DNA of 64,000 bases from the NCBI GenBank assembly GCA_023412495.1, contig JAEYNP010000042.1, forward strand, positions 72,959-136,958, given 5' to 3'. This DNA comes from Pseudomonadota bacterium (GTDB taxonomy: Bacteria; Desulfobacterota; Desulfobulbia; Desulfobulbales; Desulfocapsaceae). Within the stretch, counting starts at the first letter, position 1. Every line of letters begins with the position of its first letter. The notes beneath the pieces are model-generated. The model was not told where the DNA came from, made no database searches, and saw nothing but the letters and a program-made list of their open reading frames with translations. Positions 44,701 through 56,611 of the stretch are shown here, in pieces. A program made the translations under genes and the position numbers.

Positions 44701-44735
44701 GGTTCGAGACCATCGTGGCAAAGCTTGTCGAATAA
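41703..44735 (+). CDS. Fused MurE-MurF muropeptide ligase
   Basis: One reading frame of 1010 aa encodes two Mur ligases. MurE half (about 1-525): TGTNGKTTVTYL near 125, EVSSHAL, NLTRDHLDYH, DYAHTPDAL, GCGGDRDKGKRP and DNPRTEDP near 433, the arginine motif that marks meso-diaminopimelate as substrate. MurF half (about 530-1010): TTDSRMASENGLFVAL, GITGSCGKTTVKEMI near 643, MEMGMNMPGEL, NDTYNANPASM. The ATG at 41703 is preferred over 41673 because GGGGGAAG lies just before it. The fusion would add meso-DAP and then D-Ala-D-Ala to UDP-MurNAc peptides in the cytoplasm. It stands in the normal murE-murF place. Confidence 0.95.
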   Translation: MSVSNNCKTLASLLRGVDCKILSPIESPVEHLVTSVSSDSRTVTPGGLFVALSGTGTDGHRYLENAVNNGCTAVLCQTGRVGPDFLAGLKAVVLETPDTNKAYAAVAANFFGRPAEKLTLVGVTGTNGKTTVTYLLEHVLLRAGHGVGVIGTVNNRYALADGTKRISGTRFTTPEAMLLQQLLREMVDRGVEYVVMEVSSHALHQRRVGELFFDVVAFTNLTRDHLDYHLDMDDYFRAKTRLFAEHMKAGGAAVLPVMAGPDPAWLSTLHDVCSEGTKVVTWGESEAASVRLVEHMPSLTGTELVIETPSGRQKLSTPLVGRFNVDNILVAVGMGSALGIDEQKIFDALSVATGAPGRLERVTMGDLWPSRGPAVFVDYAHTPDALEKVLTTVAALPHRQLIGVFGCGGDRDKGKRPVMGEIAVRLCDVAIVTDDNPRTEDPDAIVEQILAGILNRAEQVKDVAWLSGRAITEQGCTVIRDRKAAINRAIRIAGPEDVVVIAGKGHEPYQLTIQGKRFFDDRMEAGNVLLSWTDELAAEAVGGTLRPGSGAGRLLGPVTTDSRMASENGLFVALRGEKHDAHDFAGQAVENGAACLTVERVPPATADSGASHILVDDTQKALGDLAAFRRRRLAKITDQVVIGITGSCGKTTVKEMIAAILARKWPEGPDNPPGCILKTKGNFNNIIGLPLSLLPLDLSHRAAVMEMGMNMPGELTRLAEIGDPDISIITNIHGAHLQGLGSIEGVARAKEELFAGTRPSGTLIINLDDPWVRSFADKYPHRKVTFAVGRADGVSPDFRASQIVQEDVGAIGFTMHHGDETAEIHLFTAGLHNVANALAAAATAATAGASLAEIAAGLADFRPTDKRMEILYPKSGYTLINDTYNANPASMAAGLRTLKQMARKSSTAIIGDMRELGDASASAHFEIGRLIAELAIDRVGVVGDFREDVRRGAITDGYPAENIRTFADKDAAVGWIKEIIAAKRIGKDDLILIKASRGLRFETIVAKLVE

Positions 44736-44797
44736 GGGGGATGCGGGTTTCCGCCCCCTAAAGGACATCAATCAGTAATCTCTCATGAATTGAAAAT

Positions 44798-45873
44798 ATG
44801 CTGTATCATCTTTTGTATCCCCTGCACACGGATCTGATCGTCTTCAACGTTTTCCGCTACATCACCTTCCGCTCGATCTGTGGTGCGCTCACTGCCTTCT
44901 TGATCGTCCTGGTCCTCGGCCCCGCCTTTATCCGGACCATGCGGCGTTTTCAGATCGGCCAGGTGGTCCGTGACGACGGTCCGGCCACCCATCTGGCCAA
45001 ACAGGGGGTCCCGACCATGGGCGGGCTCCTCATTCTCTCGGCCATTTTTTTCGCGACCCTGCTCTGGGCCCGTCTCGACAACGCGTTGGTCTGGCTGGGC
45101 CTGTTCATTACCGTCTTTTATGGCGCAATCGGCAGCATCGACGACTTGCGGAAGATCAAAAAGAAGAACTCCAAAGGCCTGAGCGCCAGGGGCAAGTTGA
45201 TTCTGCAGGTGGTCGGGGCAAGTGTGGTCGGCTGTTTCATTCTCCTGACCCCCGGCTTCGACGGCCACCTGAGTTTCCCGTTTTTGAAGAATATCCGTCC
45301 GGATCTCGGCTGGTTCTATGTGATCTTTGCGGTGGTGGTCATCGTCGGTGCCTCCAATGCGGTGAATCTCACCGACGGCCTCGACGGCCTTGCGGCAGGA
45401 CCGACCGTGGTGACCGCCGCCGTTTATCTGGTCTTCTGCTATCTGGCGGGCCATGTGGTCCTGGCCGAGTATCTGCAGATCCCCCATGTTCCCGGCAGCG
45501 GCGAGTTGTCAATATTCTGCGCGGCGATCGTCGGGGCCTGCCTGGGTTTTCTCTGGTTCAACGCTTATCCGGCCCAGATGTTCATGGGCGATGTCGGCTC
45601 GCTCGCCCTGGGCGGGGCGATCGGGTCGATCGCCATCATCATCAAGCAGGAATTCCTGCTGGCGATCGTCGGCGGCATCTTCGTCATGGAAGCACTGTCG
45701 GTCATCATGCAGGTCGGCTACTTCAAGCTGACCAACGGCAAGCGGATTTTCCTGATGGCCCCCTTCCATCACCACTTCGAGAAAAAGGGCTGGCACGAGC
45801 CAAAGGTCGTGGTCAGATTCTGGATCGTCTCGATCATCCTCGGCCTCCTGGCCATAGCCACCCTGAAACTGCG

Positions 45874-45877
<4 letters not shown>
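44798..45877 (+). CDS. mraY: Phospho-MurNAc-pentapeptide transferase MraY
   Basis: 359-aa inner-membrane enzyme that makes lipid I. About ten transmembrane helices are evident. Family motifs: GVPTMGGLLIL near residue 70, GSIDDLRKIKKKNSKGLSA (the DD pair) near 110-125, NAVNLTDGLDGLA near 190, GDVGSLALGG near 265 and MAPFHHHFEKKGW near 325 (the HHH motif). It lies 62 bp after murEF; murD overlaps its stop by four bases. Confidence 0.98.
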
Positions 45878-47279
<1,402 letters not shown>

Positions 47280-47283
<4 letters not shown>

Positions 47284-48398
47284 AGGACGATCGCAGAGAA
47301 AAAGGCATTCGCCTTCTTTTGACCGGGGGCGGGACCGGCGGGCATCTCTTCCCGGCGGTGGCCGCCGCCCAGGAATTCCGGCGGCAGTTCCCGGAAGCGG
47401 AGGTACTCTTTGTCGGCACCAGGCGCAAGGTCGATACCAGGAGCCTCTCTGTCTACGGCTTTGCGAGCGAGAACATCAGATGCTATGGCCTGAAGGGGAA
47501 GAATCCGCTGGAACTGCTGAAAGCCGTCACCTATCTGCCGGTGTCTTTTTTTCAGGCGCACCGGATCATCCGCAGCTTTCGGCCTAACCTGGTCCTCGGG
47601 GTCGGCGGATATGTCACGGGACCGGTGATGGTCGCCGCCAAAAGCCTGGGTGTTCCCACAGTCATCCATGAACAGAACTCGGTTCCGGGCCTCGCCAATC
47701 GCCAACTCGGCAGGATCGTCGACCGCATCTGCCTTTCCCTGCCAGGCAGCGAGGCCAGATTCCCGGCGGGAAAAATCGTCTACACCGGAAACCCGGTGCG
47801 CAAGGAGATCCTCGCCCTGGCGGAAAACCCGCTGCAGCGGGAGAAGCAGATAAAGACCCTTGCGATACTCGGCGGGAGCCAGGGGGCGCAGGCCGTCAAC
47901 CGCCTGGTGGCGGAAGCCCTGCTGACACTGCCGGAAACGGTGCTGAAGCAGCTGCGGGTGATCCATCAGACCGGCGAGCACGATGCGCCATGGGTCCGCG
48001 AGCGCTACGAGAAAAGCGGGATAGATGCCCTGGTCAAGCCATTTTTCGCGGATATGGCCGGAGTCTACGCGCAGGCGGACCTGCTCGTCTCCCGGGCCGG
48101 GGCCACTACGCTCTCGGAGATTGCCGTGGTCGGCCTGCCGGCGATTCTCGTCCCGTACCCCTTTGCAGCCGACAATCATCAGGAAATCAACGCCGACTAT
48201 TACGTGAAGGGCGGCGGAGCCGTAATGTTCCGGCAGAGCGAGCTGCGCGCGGCCCGACTTGCCGAAGAGATAGTCAGCCTCATCCAAGACGAAGAACGGC
48301 TTACAGCCATGGGCAAGGCTATAAAGGCGTTGTCCTTTCCGGACGCCGCTGCCAAGATCGTGGCCTGCTGCCTGCAGGTCGTTGGAAAAAAAAGCTGA
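47280..48398 (+). CDS. murG: UDP-GlcNAc:lipid I GlcNAc transferase MurG
   Basis: 372-aa GT-B glycosyltransferase that makes lipid II on the cytoplasmic face. It starts at a TTG that overlaps the murD TGA, with AAGGA just upstream. It has LLTGGGTGGHLFPAVAAAQE (G loop 1), GVGGYVTGPVMVAA, PTVIHEQNSVPGLANR, YTGNPVR, AILGGSQGAQAVN (G loop 2), SRAGATTLSEI and PYPFAADNHQEINA. The TTG start may limit its translation relative to murD. Confidence 0.97.
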
Positions 48399-48418
48399 GG
48401 AGAGCGCAGTAAGCAGAT

Positions 48419-49813
<1,395 letters not shown>

Positions 49814-49817
49814 CGGC

Positions 49818-50735
49818 ATGAACGGCGATCAGCGGCAGAGACTTGCGGCACTCGTTTCGCAGCCGGTGAAGTGGGACTGCCCCCTTGACCGCTACACCTC
49901 CTTTGCCATCGGCGGCCCGGCCGAGGCGATCGCCGTGGTCGATTTCTGCCGGGAGCTGCAGCCCCTGCTTGCTTTCCTGGGCAGTGAACGGATCCCCTGG
50001 CGGGTAATTGGCCGGGGCACCAACCTTCTGGTAAGCGATGCCGGCTTTGCCGGGGTCATAGTGATCCTCGGCGGAGAATTCGAGCAGTTCGGCGAAACTG
50101 CGGTGGACGACGAGATGGTTGTGGTTGCGGCCGGCGGGGCCTGCGGCCTCGCCAGGCTGGCGATGGAATGTGCGGCAATGGGCCTTGCCGGCCTGGAATT
50201 TGCCTGCGGCATCCCCGGCACGGTCGGCGGGGGAGTCATCATGAACGCCGGTGCCTGGGGGAAAGATATGGCGGCCATCCTGAGAAGCGTGACGGTAGTG
50301 ACGCCGGACCGGGAAGAGAAGCTCTTCAGGCAGGAACTGGATTTTACCTACCGTGCCTGGCCGGGATTCGCCCGCTATCTGGGGCAGGGGGTCGTTGCCC
50401 GTATTGAACTGACTCTGGAGCGCGGGGAAGCCGCCACCATCCAGGCGCGGTGCAAAGAGTTGCAGGACCGGCGCAGGGCCGCGCAACCGCCGGGGAAAAG
50501 CGCCGGGTCCTTTTTCAAAAACCCGCCCGCAGACAGCGCCGGCCGCCTGATCGAGGCCAGCGGCCTGAAGGGGACGAGAATCGGCGGGGCCATGGTTTCC
50601 GAAGTGCACGGCAATTTTATCATCAACACCGGCAACGCTGCGGCGGGCGACGTCCTGCGCCTGATGCAGTTCGTCCAGGAAAAAGTGAAAAAAGACTGCG
50701 GCGTCATGCTCGAGCCCGAAGTGCATTTTATCTGA
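49818..50735 (+). CDS. murB: UDP-N-acetylenolpyruvoylglucosamine reductase MurB
   Basis: 305-aa FAD/NADPH enzyme. It has NTxxxG-type TSFAIGGPAEAIAVV, GRGTNLLVSD, GLEFACGIPGTVGGGVIMNAG (key GIPGTVGG), YRAWPGFARY, GSFFKNPP with the catalytic Ser, GTRIGGAMVSEVHGNFIIN and the final EPEVHFI carrying the catalytic Glu. The tyrosine loop pattern (YR region) and the length fit type I-like short MurB. The four-base gap after murC indicates coupling. No ddl gene follows, unlike many dcw clusters. Confidence 0.97.
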   Translation: MNGDQRQRLAALVSQPVKWDCPLDRYTSFAIGGPAEAIAVVDFCRELQPLLAFLGSERIPWRVIGRGTNLLVSDAGFAGVIVILGGEFEQFGETAVDDEMVVVAAGGACGLARLAMECAAMGLAGLEFACGIPGTVGGGVIMNAGAWGKDMAAILRSVTVVTPDREEKLFRQELDFTYRAWPGFARYLGQGVVARIELTLERGEAATIQARCKELQDRRRAAQPPGKSAGSFFKNPPADSAGRLIEASGLKGTRIGGAMVSEVHGNFIINTGNAAAGDVLRLMQFVQEKVKKDCGVMLEPEVHFI

Positions 50736-50737
50736 AA

Positions 50738-51751
50738 ATGATCATGAGACCCCACGGACTCAAAAAGATCGTTGCGCGACTTTCCGGCAGGAAGCAGGTT
50801 CGGAGCACCTACGTTAAGACCGAGGTGCGGATACATGCCGGACCGGTGAGCCAGGACAGCCTCCAGGCCAGGCGCCGGCGCCTGGCGCAATGGAAAAAAC
50901 GGTTCCAGAAAAAGAGACCGGCCAACGAGCCGGAAGGGTACGGCCGGCCCACAGGCCCCAAAAGCAGGGTGAGATGGTATGCTGGACTGCTCGCGGCCCT
51001 GGCCGCGGCAATCGCCCTCTTCTGGGGGATGAATGTTCCGGAAATGGTGCTCAGGGAGATGCAATCCATCGCTTTTTTCAAAGTGGGCGGGATGGAAATT
51101 TCTGGTAATCGCATGGTGCCGAAAGAGAAGTTGCAGGAGGCCTCTGGCATAATCCCGCGCCAGACCAGCCTGATCGGTCTGGACACCGCCAGGATAGAGG
51201 CGCAGCTGGCGGCTGTGTACTGGGTAAAACGGGCGGAGGTGACGAGAGAGTGGCCCTCGGACGTGCGGATCACCATCGAGGAGAATATCCCGGTGGCCAT
51301 CCTGTGCACGCCGCAGGCCCAGGATGGGCCGCTGCAGTATATCGACCAGAAAGGAACAGTCATCATGCCGGTTCCGGCCGGGGCGGATGTGGATTTTCCG
51401 GTGATCACCGGACTTATGGAGCTTGCTGAACCGCAGCAACGGGAGAAATCGCTGGCCGATGCGCTGATCTTTCTCAAGAAGGTCGCCTCCAACGATCCCC
51501 ACTTGCCGGCCCCGTCGATCTCCGAGATCCACGTGAATCAGGTTGGTGAAATCGTAGTGTATATGGTGGAATATCCATTCCCAATTTTCTTCGGAAGTGG
51601 TAACACTAGCCAGAAATATTCCCGGCTGGTCCAGGTGCTGAGAGCGCTCTACAAAAAGCCGAATGCCAAGGAACTGCTGTCGCAGATTGAATATATTCAG
51701 ATGGATTATTTGAACGACAAGGTGCTCGTTGCCCAGGGCGGCTCGAGCTGA
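50738..51751 (+). CDS. ftsQ: Cell division protein FtsQ
   Basis: 337 aa, starting two bases after the murB stop. An unusually long basic cytoplasmic region (about 80 residues, with RRRRLAQWKKRFQKKRP) precedes one transmembrane helix (about 84-104). A POTRA domain (FFKVGGMEISGNRMVPKEKL, about 112-185) and the FtsQ beta domain (AEVTREWPSDVRITIEENIPVA, the YIDQKGTVI segment) follow. It bridges the early division proteins and the FtsLB/FtsWI module. Its N-terminal extension is the only odd feature. Confidence 0.92.
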   Translation: MIMRPHGLKKIVARLSGRKQVRSTYVKTEVRIHAGPVSQDSLQARRRRLAQWKKRFQKKRPANEPEGYGRPTGPKSRVRWYAGLLAALAAAIALFWGMNVPEMVLREMQSIAFFKVGGMEISGNRMVPKEKLQEASGIIPRQTSLIGLDTARIEAQLAAVYWVKRAEVTREWPSDVRITIEENIPVAILCTPQAQDGPLQYIDQKGTVIMPVPAGADVDFPVITGLMELAEPQQREKSLADALIFLKKVASNDPHLPAPSISEIHVNQVGEIVVYMVEYPFPIFFGSGNTSQKYSRLVQVLRALYKKPNAKELLSQIEYIQMDYLNDKVLVAQGGSS

Positions 51752-51758
51752 TGATACC

Positions 51759-53039
51759 ATGGATGATAACAGCGTAAAAACGGTAGCCAAAGAACTCGAT
51801 ATTGTCAGTCGTCCGATGGACGCCGGCCAGGAACAGGGCGAACTGGTAGTCGGCCTCGATATCGGCACGACCAAGATCTGCTGCGTGGTGGGCGAGGTCT
51901 TTGATAACCGGGTCGAAATCATCGGAACGGGCACCGTCCCGTCGAAAGGTTTGAAAAAGGGCGTGGTCGTCAATATCGAGAGCACGGTCAACTCGATCAA
52001 GCAGGCGGTGGCGTTCGCCGAAGAATCTGCCGGTTGCGACCTGCGGTCGAACTACGTCTACGTGGGGATCGCCGGCAACCACATCAAAGGCTTCAACAGT
52101 CCGGGAATTCTCGCCATCAACAATCGCGAAATAAAACAGGCCGACATCGACGAGGTCATCGCTGCCGCCCGGACCGTGAAGATCTCCGAGAACCAGCGGA
52201 TCATCCACGTGATGCCCCAGGAGTACATGGTCGACGACCATACCGGCATCCAGAACCCTATCGGCATGACGGGCGTGAGGCTGGTGACCAACGTCCACAT
52301 CGTTACGGCCGATATCGGCGCCGTCCATAACCTCGTGACCTGCTGCAACAAGGCAGGCCTCGAGGTGGCGGAGCTGGTCCTGGAATCGATCGCTTCCGCC
52401 CATGCCGTCCTCAGCAAGGACGAGATGGAACTCGGGGTGGCGCTCATTGATATCGGCGGCGGCACCACCGACCTGGCCGTCTTCTGCGACGGCACCATCC
52501 GCCACACATGCGAGATAGGCCTCGGCGGCCATAACCTGACCAACGACCTGTCGGTAGGCCTGCGCACTCCCCTGCAGGAGGCGGAGCGCCTCAAGGAAGA
52601 CTTCGGCGGGGCGATCTCTTCGGTCATCAAGCCGAACCTGGTGGTCGACGTGCCCACAGTGGGCGACCGGGAGCCGCGCAAGGTCACCCAGAAGGTCCTG
52701 GTGGATATCCTCGAGGCCCGGATCATCGAGATCCTCGAGATCATCGATCGGGAGCTGATCGCCTCGGGCCAGAAGACCAAGATCAACGGCGGCATTGTAC
52801 TGACCGGGGGGACGGCGCTCTTGACAAATCTGGCGGAGCTGGCCGAGCAGATCTTCGATCTGCCGGTGCGGATCGGCTACCCGACCGGCTTGACCGGCAA
52901 GATCGGCGAACTGCAGAATCCGCGCTGTACCACTGCGGCCGGCTTAGTCCTTTTTGGCAGGAAAAAGCAGGCAGTCATGGGCCGGCAGGATGTCAATGTG
53001 ATGAGCCGGGTCAAGGAATGGTTTAAAAAAATGATGTGA
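51759..53039 (+). CDS. ftsA: Cell division ATPase FtsA
   Basis: 426-aa actin-like protein that tethers FtsZ to the membrane. The ATG at 51759 is used. It has LVVGLDIGTTKICCVVGE (phosphate 1), SHA/1C-domain segments, LIDIGGGTTDLAVF (phosphate 2), IVLTGGTALLTNLAEL (adenosine motif) and a C-terminal amphipathic RVKEWFKKMM membrane-targeting helix. It lies seven bases after ftsQ and 115 bp before ftsZ. Confidence 0.97.
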   Translation: MDDNSVKTVAKELDIVSRPMDAGQEQGELVVGLDIGTTKICCVVGEVFDNRVEIIGTGTVPSKGLKKGVVVNIESTVNSIKQAVAFAEESAGCDLRSNYVYVGIAGNHIKGFNSPGILAINNREIKQADIDEVIAAARTVKISENQRIIHVMPQEYMVDDHTGIQNPIGMTGVRLVTNVHIVTADIGAVHNLVTCCNKAGLEVAELVLESIASAHAVLSKDEMELGVALIDIGGGTTDLAVFCDGTIRHTCEIGLGGHNLTNDLSVGLRTPLQEAERLKEDFGGAISSVIKPNLVVDVPTVGDREPRKVTQKVLVDILEARIIEILEIIDRELIASGQKTKINGGIVLTGGTALLTNLAELAEQIFDLPVRIGYPTGLTGKIGELQNPRCTTAAGLVLFGRKKQAVMGRQDVNVMSRVKEWFKKMM

Positions 53040-53154
53040 GAAATGAGTTTTCTGTTTGCGAGGCATTGGCCTGGTGATATATTCATTTGAATGTGATATT
53101 CATGCGTTATCACCGTAATTCGGTGGAAACAAAAGAATCTGATAGGGGGTTGAC

Positions 53155-54372
53155 ATGCCGTTCAGGATGGCGGAATCGGAAAGTGTTGCGGTCGTAAGAG
53201 TTATCGGCGTCGGTGGCGGCGGCGGGAATGCCATCAACACCATGGTGGACAATAAGCTGCAGGGGGTGCAGTTTATTGTGGCTAATACCGACAAACAGGC
53301 ATTGAACCAGTCGAAGGCGGACGTCTGCATCCAGCTCGGCCCGAACATCACCAAGGGGCTGGGGGCCGGCGCGGATCCGGAAACCGGCAATATGGCGGCC
53401 ATGGAGTCCCTCGAGGATCTGCGGGATGCCCTGAAGGGCAGCGATATGGTCTTCGTCACGGCAGGCCTTGGCGGCGGAACCGGCACCGGGGCTGCGCCCA
53501 TCGTCGCCAAGGCGAGCAAGGAGCTGGGGGCGCTTACGGTCGCGGTCGTCACCAAACCTTTCAGCTTCGAGGGTAAATTTCGCTCCCGCAACGCCGAGGT
53601 CGGTTGGCAGGAACTGCAGAAGTATGCCGACACCATCATTACCATCCCCAATGACCGGCTGCTGTCGATCATGCAGAAGAACAGCAAGCTGACCGACATG
53701 CTGGCCATGGCCGACAGCGTCCTTCTGCAGGCGGTCAAGGGCATCACCGATCTGATCAATGTCCCCGGCTTGATCAATGCCGACTTCGCCGACCTGCGCA
53801 CGGTCATGCGGGAAGTCGGTCCGGCGATCATGGGGACGGGGTCGGCCTCCGGTGAGAACCGGGCTACCGAGGCGGCCAAGAAGGCCATCGACAACCAGCT
53901 TCTCGAGGACTCCGGCATCGTCGGCGCACGCGGTCTCCTGATCAATATCTCCGCTACTCGGGAGAGCTTTACCATGTCCGAGTTCATGGAGGCCTCGGCG
54001 CTCATCCAGGAAAAGGCCGACGAGGATGCCAAGGTGGTTATCGGCGCCCTCTACGACGACTCTTTGGGCGACGAGATGCATGTGACGGTGATCGCCACGG
54101 GCGTGGGCGGGACTATCAACAGGAAAGAGACCATCAATCCGGTGGCGGAAACGATAAAAAAGAAGCCGGCCCCCAAGGATACCGATGACCTTATCAAAGG
54201 GACGCCGGCCACACCCAATCGTCATTCCCGCATTTCACGGCTGCCCGGCTCGAACTTCGAATCCTTCGACAACCTGGGTTCTTCGAATCCGCCGGAAGGC
54301 AAGACCGGGATTCACCACTTGAACGACGATTATCTGGAAACTCCGACCTACCTGCGGAAAAACGCCAATTGA
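53155..54372 (+). CDS. ftsZ: Cell division tubulin homologue FtsZ
   Basis: 405 aa, with AGGGGG before the ATG. N-terminal IGVGGGGGNAINTMV, the tubulin signature GLGGGTGTGAAPIVA (about 103-117), the T7 loop NADFADLRTVM (about 205-215) and the C-terminal domain to about 320. A polar linker follows, and the conserved C-terminal peptide reads YLETPTYLRKNAN, the site for FtsA, MinC and ZipA-like partners. So the Z-ring part of the divisome looks entirely standard, in contrast to the ftsI homologue. Confidence 0.98.
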   Translation: MPFRMAESESVAVVRVIGVGGGGGNAINTMVDNKLQGVQFIVANTDKQALNQSKADVCIQLGPNITKGLGAGADPETGNMAAMESLEDLRDALKGSDMVFVTAGLGGGTGTGAAPIVAKASKELGALTVAVVTKPFSFEGKFRSRNAEVGWQELQKYADTIITIPNDRLLSIMQKNSKLTDMLAMADSVLLQAVKGITDLINVPGLINADFADLRTVMREVGPAIMGTGSASGENRATEAAKKAIDNQLLEDSGIVGARGLLINISATRESFTMSEFMEASALIQEKADEDAKVVIGALYDDSLGDEMHVTVIATGVGGTINRKETINPVAETIKKKPAPKDTDDLIKGTPATPNRHSRISRLPGSNFESFDNLGSSNPPEGKTGIHHLNDDYLETPTYLRKNAN

Positions 54373-54404
54373 CTGCCCTCGGCATCAGCCGATGACGGCA
54401 GGAA

Positions 54405-54434
54405 CTCCGGCACTGGTAAATTATGGTGCCGGAG
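54405..54434 (+). terminator. Hairpin after ftsZ, possible terminator or attenuator
   Basis: CTCCGGCAC (54405-54413) and GTGCCGGAG (54426-54434) form a perfect 9-bp stem 33 bp after the ftsZ stop. There is no T-run after it, so it may only reduce read-through into the kinase gene or protect the ftsZ mRNA end. Confidence 0.5.
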
Positions 54435-54498
54435 CAAGGCCTTGGGTACCCGGGCCATAAATTATTTGAAGAAATTGTCCATACCTCGTGGGGATGTC

Positions 54499-55965
54499 AT
54501 GGTTAGATCTACAAAGACAGCCCCGACTCTCGATTCGGCGCGCAGGCAGAAGGTCGAAGCCGGCCTGCAGCCGTTCAAGCTGGTCAAGTATTTCTCCTTT
54601 TCCAGCCTCGCGGCCATCCTGGTGTTTACCCTGCTCCTCTCCTGGATCATTTCCGACAATGCCAGGAAAGTCATGATGGAGCAGAACGAGGAGTATTCGC
54701 TGCTGCTCGCCGAGAACATCAACCAGCAGGTATTCCGCCGCTTCGTTCTGCCCACCGTCATCCGCTACGGCGGCATCTCCCTGCGCAATCCGGAACAGTT
54801 CGAACTGCTCGACAATATCGTCAAGGGCGTCATTCAGGGCCTGGAGATCAACTCGGTCACCATCTACGACTCGAGCATGAACATCATCTCCTATTCCACC
54901 GTTCCCGAGGTGGTGGGCAAGAAGGACCTCGGTGCGGAGGAATACTACACGGCGCTGAAGGGCATCTCCAACTCCCGGCTCAACTACAGCGGGACGGTCC
55001 TCAGTCTCTTGAATATCGCCACCGATGTCAAGTGCGAGCTGAAGACCTTCATTCCCTTCCGCCAGGTGCGCCAGTCCGGGGAAGGCGAAGACCTGATCAT
55101 GGGCGTCATCGAGATCGAAAAAGACCTGACGGGCAACTATCTGAACATCATCAAGCTGCAGGGCCGGATCATTCTCGTCTCCGGCGTGGTCATGGCCATC
55201 CTCTTTCTCGTCCTGCGATCGATCGTCTCCCGGGCCGGCGAGATCATCGAGAAGCGGGCCATCGAGCGGCTGAAGCTGGAAGAAAAACTGAACGAGGCCG
55301 AGCGGCTCGCTCATCTCGGTACGATGGTGGCAACGGTCAGCCACGAGATCAAGAGCCCCCTGGGGATCGTGCGCAGCACAGCCGAGATCCTCGAGAAACG
55401 CATCGGCAAACTGGCGCCGGGCAGCGAACATCTGGCCAAAATCGTGGTCGATGAGACCGTCCGCCTCAATAACATCGTTGTAGAATTCCTTGATTTCGCC
55501 CGGCCTCAGCAGCCCAAGCTGGCCCGGGGCAACATCAACCAGGTGGTGAGAAAGCTGCTCGAATTCCTGGCGCCGGAGCTGAAACGGCAGCGTATCGAGC
55601 TGGTGGCCGATCTGGCCCCGGACCTGCCGGAGGAATACTTCGATCAGGAACTTGTATATCGAGCGCTCCTGAACATCCTCATGAATGGTCTGCAGGCCAT
55701 GAGCGAAGAGGGGAGGTTGCAGGTCGCCACCAGAATTTCCGCCGAAGGCAGGACGGAGATTGTCATTGGCGATACGGGGATCGGCATGTCTCCGGAAAAG
55801 ATCGAGCAGATCTTTCAGCCCTTCTTCTCCGACAAGAACAAGGGCACGGGCCTCGGGCTTGCCATCGCCAAAAACATTTTCGACATGCACGGGGCGCAAA
55901 TTGCCGTGCAGAGCGAAGAGGGACATGGAACGCAGTTCACCATCACCATGCCGGCCGTCAGGTAA
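54499..55965 (+). CDS. Membrane sensor histidine kinase
   Basis: 488 aa from the ATG at 54499 (GGGGATG upstream; a TTG at 54442 would add 19 residues). Two transmembrane helices (about 30-52 and 222-242) enclose a periplasmic sensor domain of about 165 residues with no family I recognise. HisKA has VSHEIKSPLGIVRS (phospho-His near 281). HATPase has ALLNILMNGLQAM (N box), GDTGIGMSPEKIEQIFQPFF and GTGLGLAIAKNI. It resembles the NtrB/ZraS/AtoS group, whose partners are sigma-54 activators, but no regulator is adjacent. Its end overlaps the next gene by 41 bp. Confidence 0.9.
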   Translation: MVRSTKTAPTLDSARRQKVEAGLQPFKLVKYFSFSSLAAILVFTLLLSWIISDNARKVMMEQNEEYSLLLAENINQQVFRRFVLPTVIRYGGISLRNPEQFELLDNIVKGVIQGLEINSVTIYDSSMNIISYSTVPEVVGKKDLGAEEYYTALKGISNSRLNYSGTVLSLLNIATDVKCELKTFIPFRQVRQSGEGEDLIMGVIEIEKDLTGNYLNIIKLQGRIILVSGVVMAILFLVLRSIVSRAGEIIEKRAIERLKLEEKLNEAERLAHLGTMVATVSHEIKSPLGIVRSTAEILEKRIGKLAPGSEHLAKIVVDETVRLNNIVVEFLDFARPQQPKLARGNINQVVRKLLEFLAPELKRQRIELVADLAPDLPEEYFDQELVYRALLNILMNGLQAMSEEGRLQVATRISAEGRTEIVIGDTGIGMSPEKIEQIFQPFFSDKNKGTGLGLAIAKNIFDMHGAQIAVQSEEGHGTQFTITMPAVR

Positions 55966-56611
55966 CGGCGTTCGCCTTCAGGTCAGGGATCTCCGCTTTC
56001 TCGACAAGGGGCCCTTCTCCTTTGCAGTAGCACGGGGTGAATGCGTCGGGCTTTCCGGCCGCTCGGGGATCGGCAAGAGCCAGCTGCTCCGGGCGATTAC
56101 CGATCTCATCCCCGCGACCGGTGTGATCCTGCTGGATGGGCGGGCGATCAACGGTTTTTCCGCGCCGGTCTGGCGCAGCCGGGTGACCATGGTGCCGGCC
56201 GAATCCTTCTGGTGGTACGACACGGTCGGCGCGCACTTTGCAGCGGGGGTAAAGGGCGATGGCTTGACAAGGGACCTGAAGGCTCTTGGCCTCGATCCCC
56301 AGTCGGTAGACTGGGAGATCAGCCGGCTGTCGACGGGGGAGAGGCAGCGCCTCGCCCTCCTGCGGACGCTCCAGAGTGAGCCTCTGGTTTTGCTGCTCGA
56401 TGAGCCGACTTCGGCCCTCGATGCCCACCATACCGGCCTGCTCGAAGATTTTGTGCGACGATATCGGGAAAGGACCGATGCGGCGGTGATCTGGGTGAGC
56501 CACGATCCTCTGCAGCTGCGGCGGGTCGCAGCCCGGGTGATGCGGATGGAGCAGGACGGTCTCACGGAAATCGCTGTTTCTCGTTCATCAAGCAAAGGAG
56601 AGGGGGAATGA
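55925..56611 (+). CDS. FetA/YbbL-like ABC transporter ATPase
   Basis: 228 aa from the ATG at 55925, within the end of the kinase gene (GAAGAGG upstream). Walker A is LSGRSGIGKSQLLRAI, the signature is diverged to RLSTGERQRLALLR, and Walker B is LVLLLDEPTSALDAHH, with VSHDPLQLRR after it. It is coupled to a FetB-like membrane protein by a four-base overlap. In E. coli FetAB exports iron and helps resist peroxide; the same role here is an inference from the pair. Confidence 0.85.
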   Translation: MERSSPSPCRPSGNGVRLQVRDLRFLDKGPFSFAVARGECVGLSGRSGIGKSQLLRAITDLIPATGVILLDGRAINGFSAPVWRSRVTMVPAESFWWYDTVGAHFAAGVKGDGLTRDLKALGLDPQSVDWEISRLSTGERQRLALLRTLQSEPLVLLLDEPTSALDAHHTGLLEDFVRRYRERTDAAVIWVSHDPLQLRRVAARVMRMEQDGLTEIAVSRSSSKGEGE

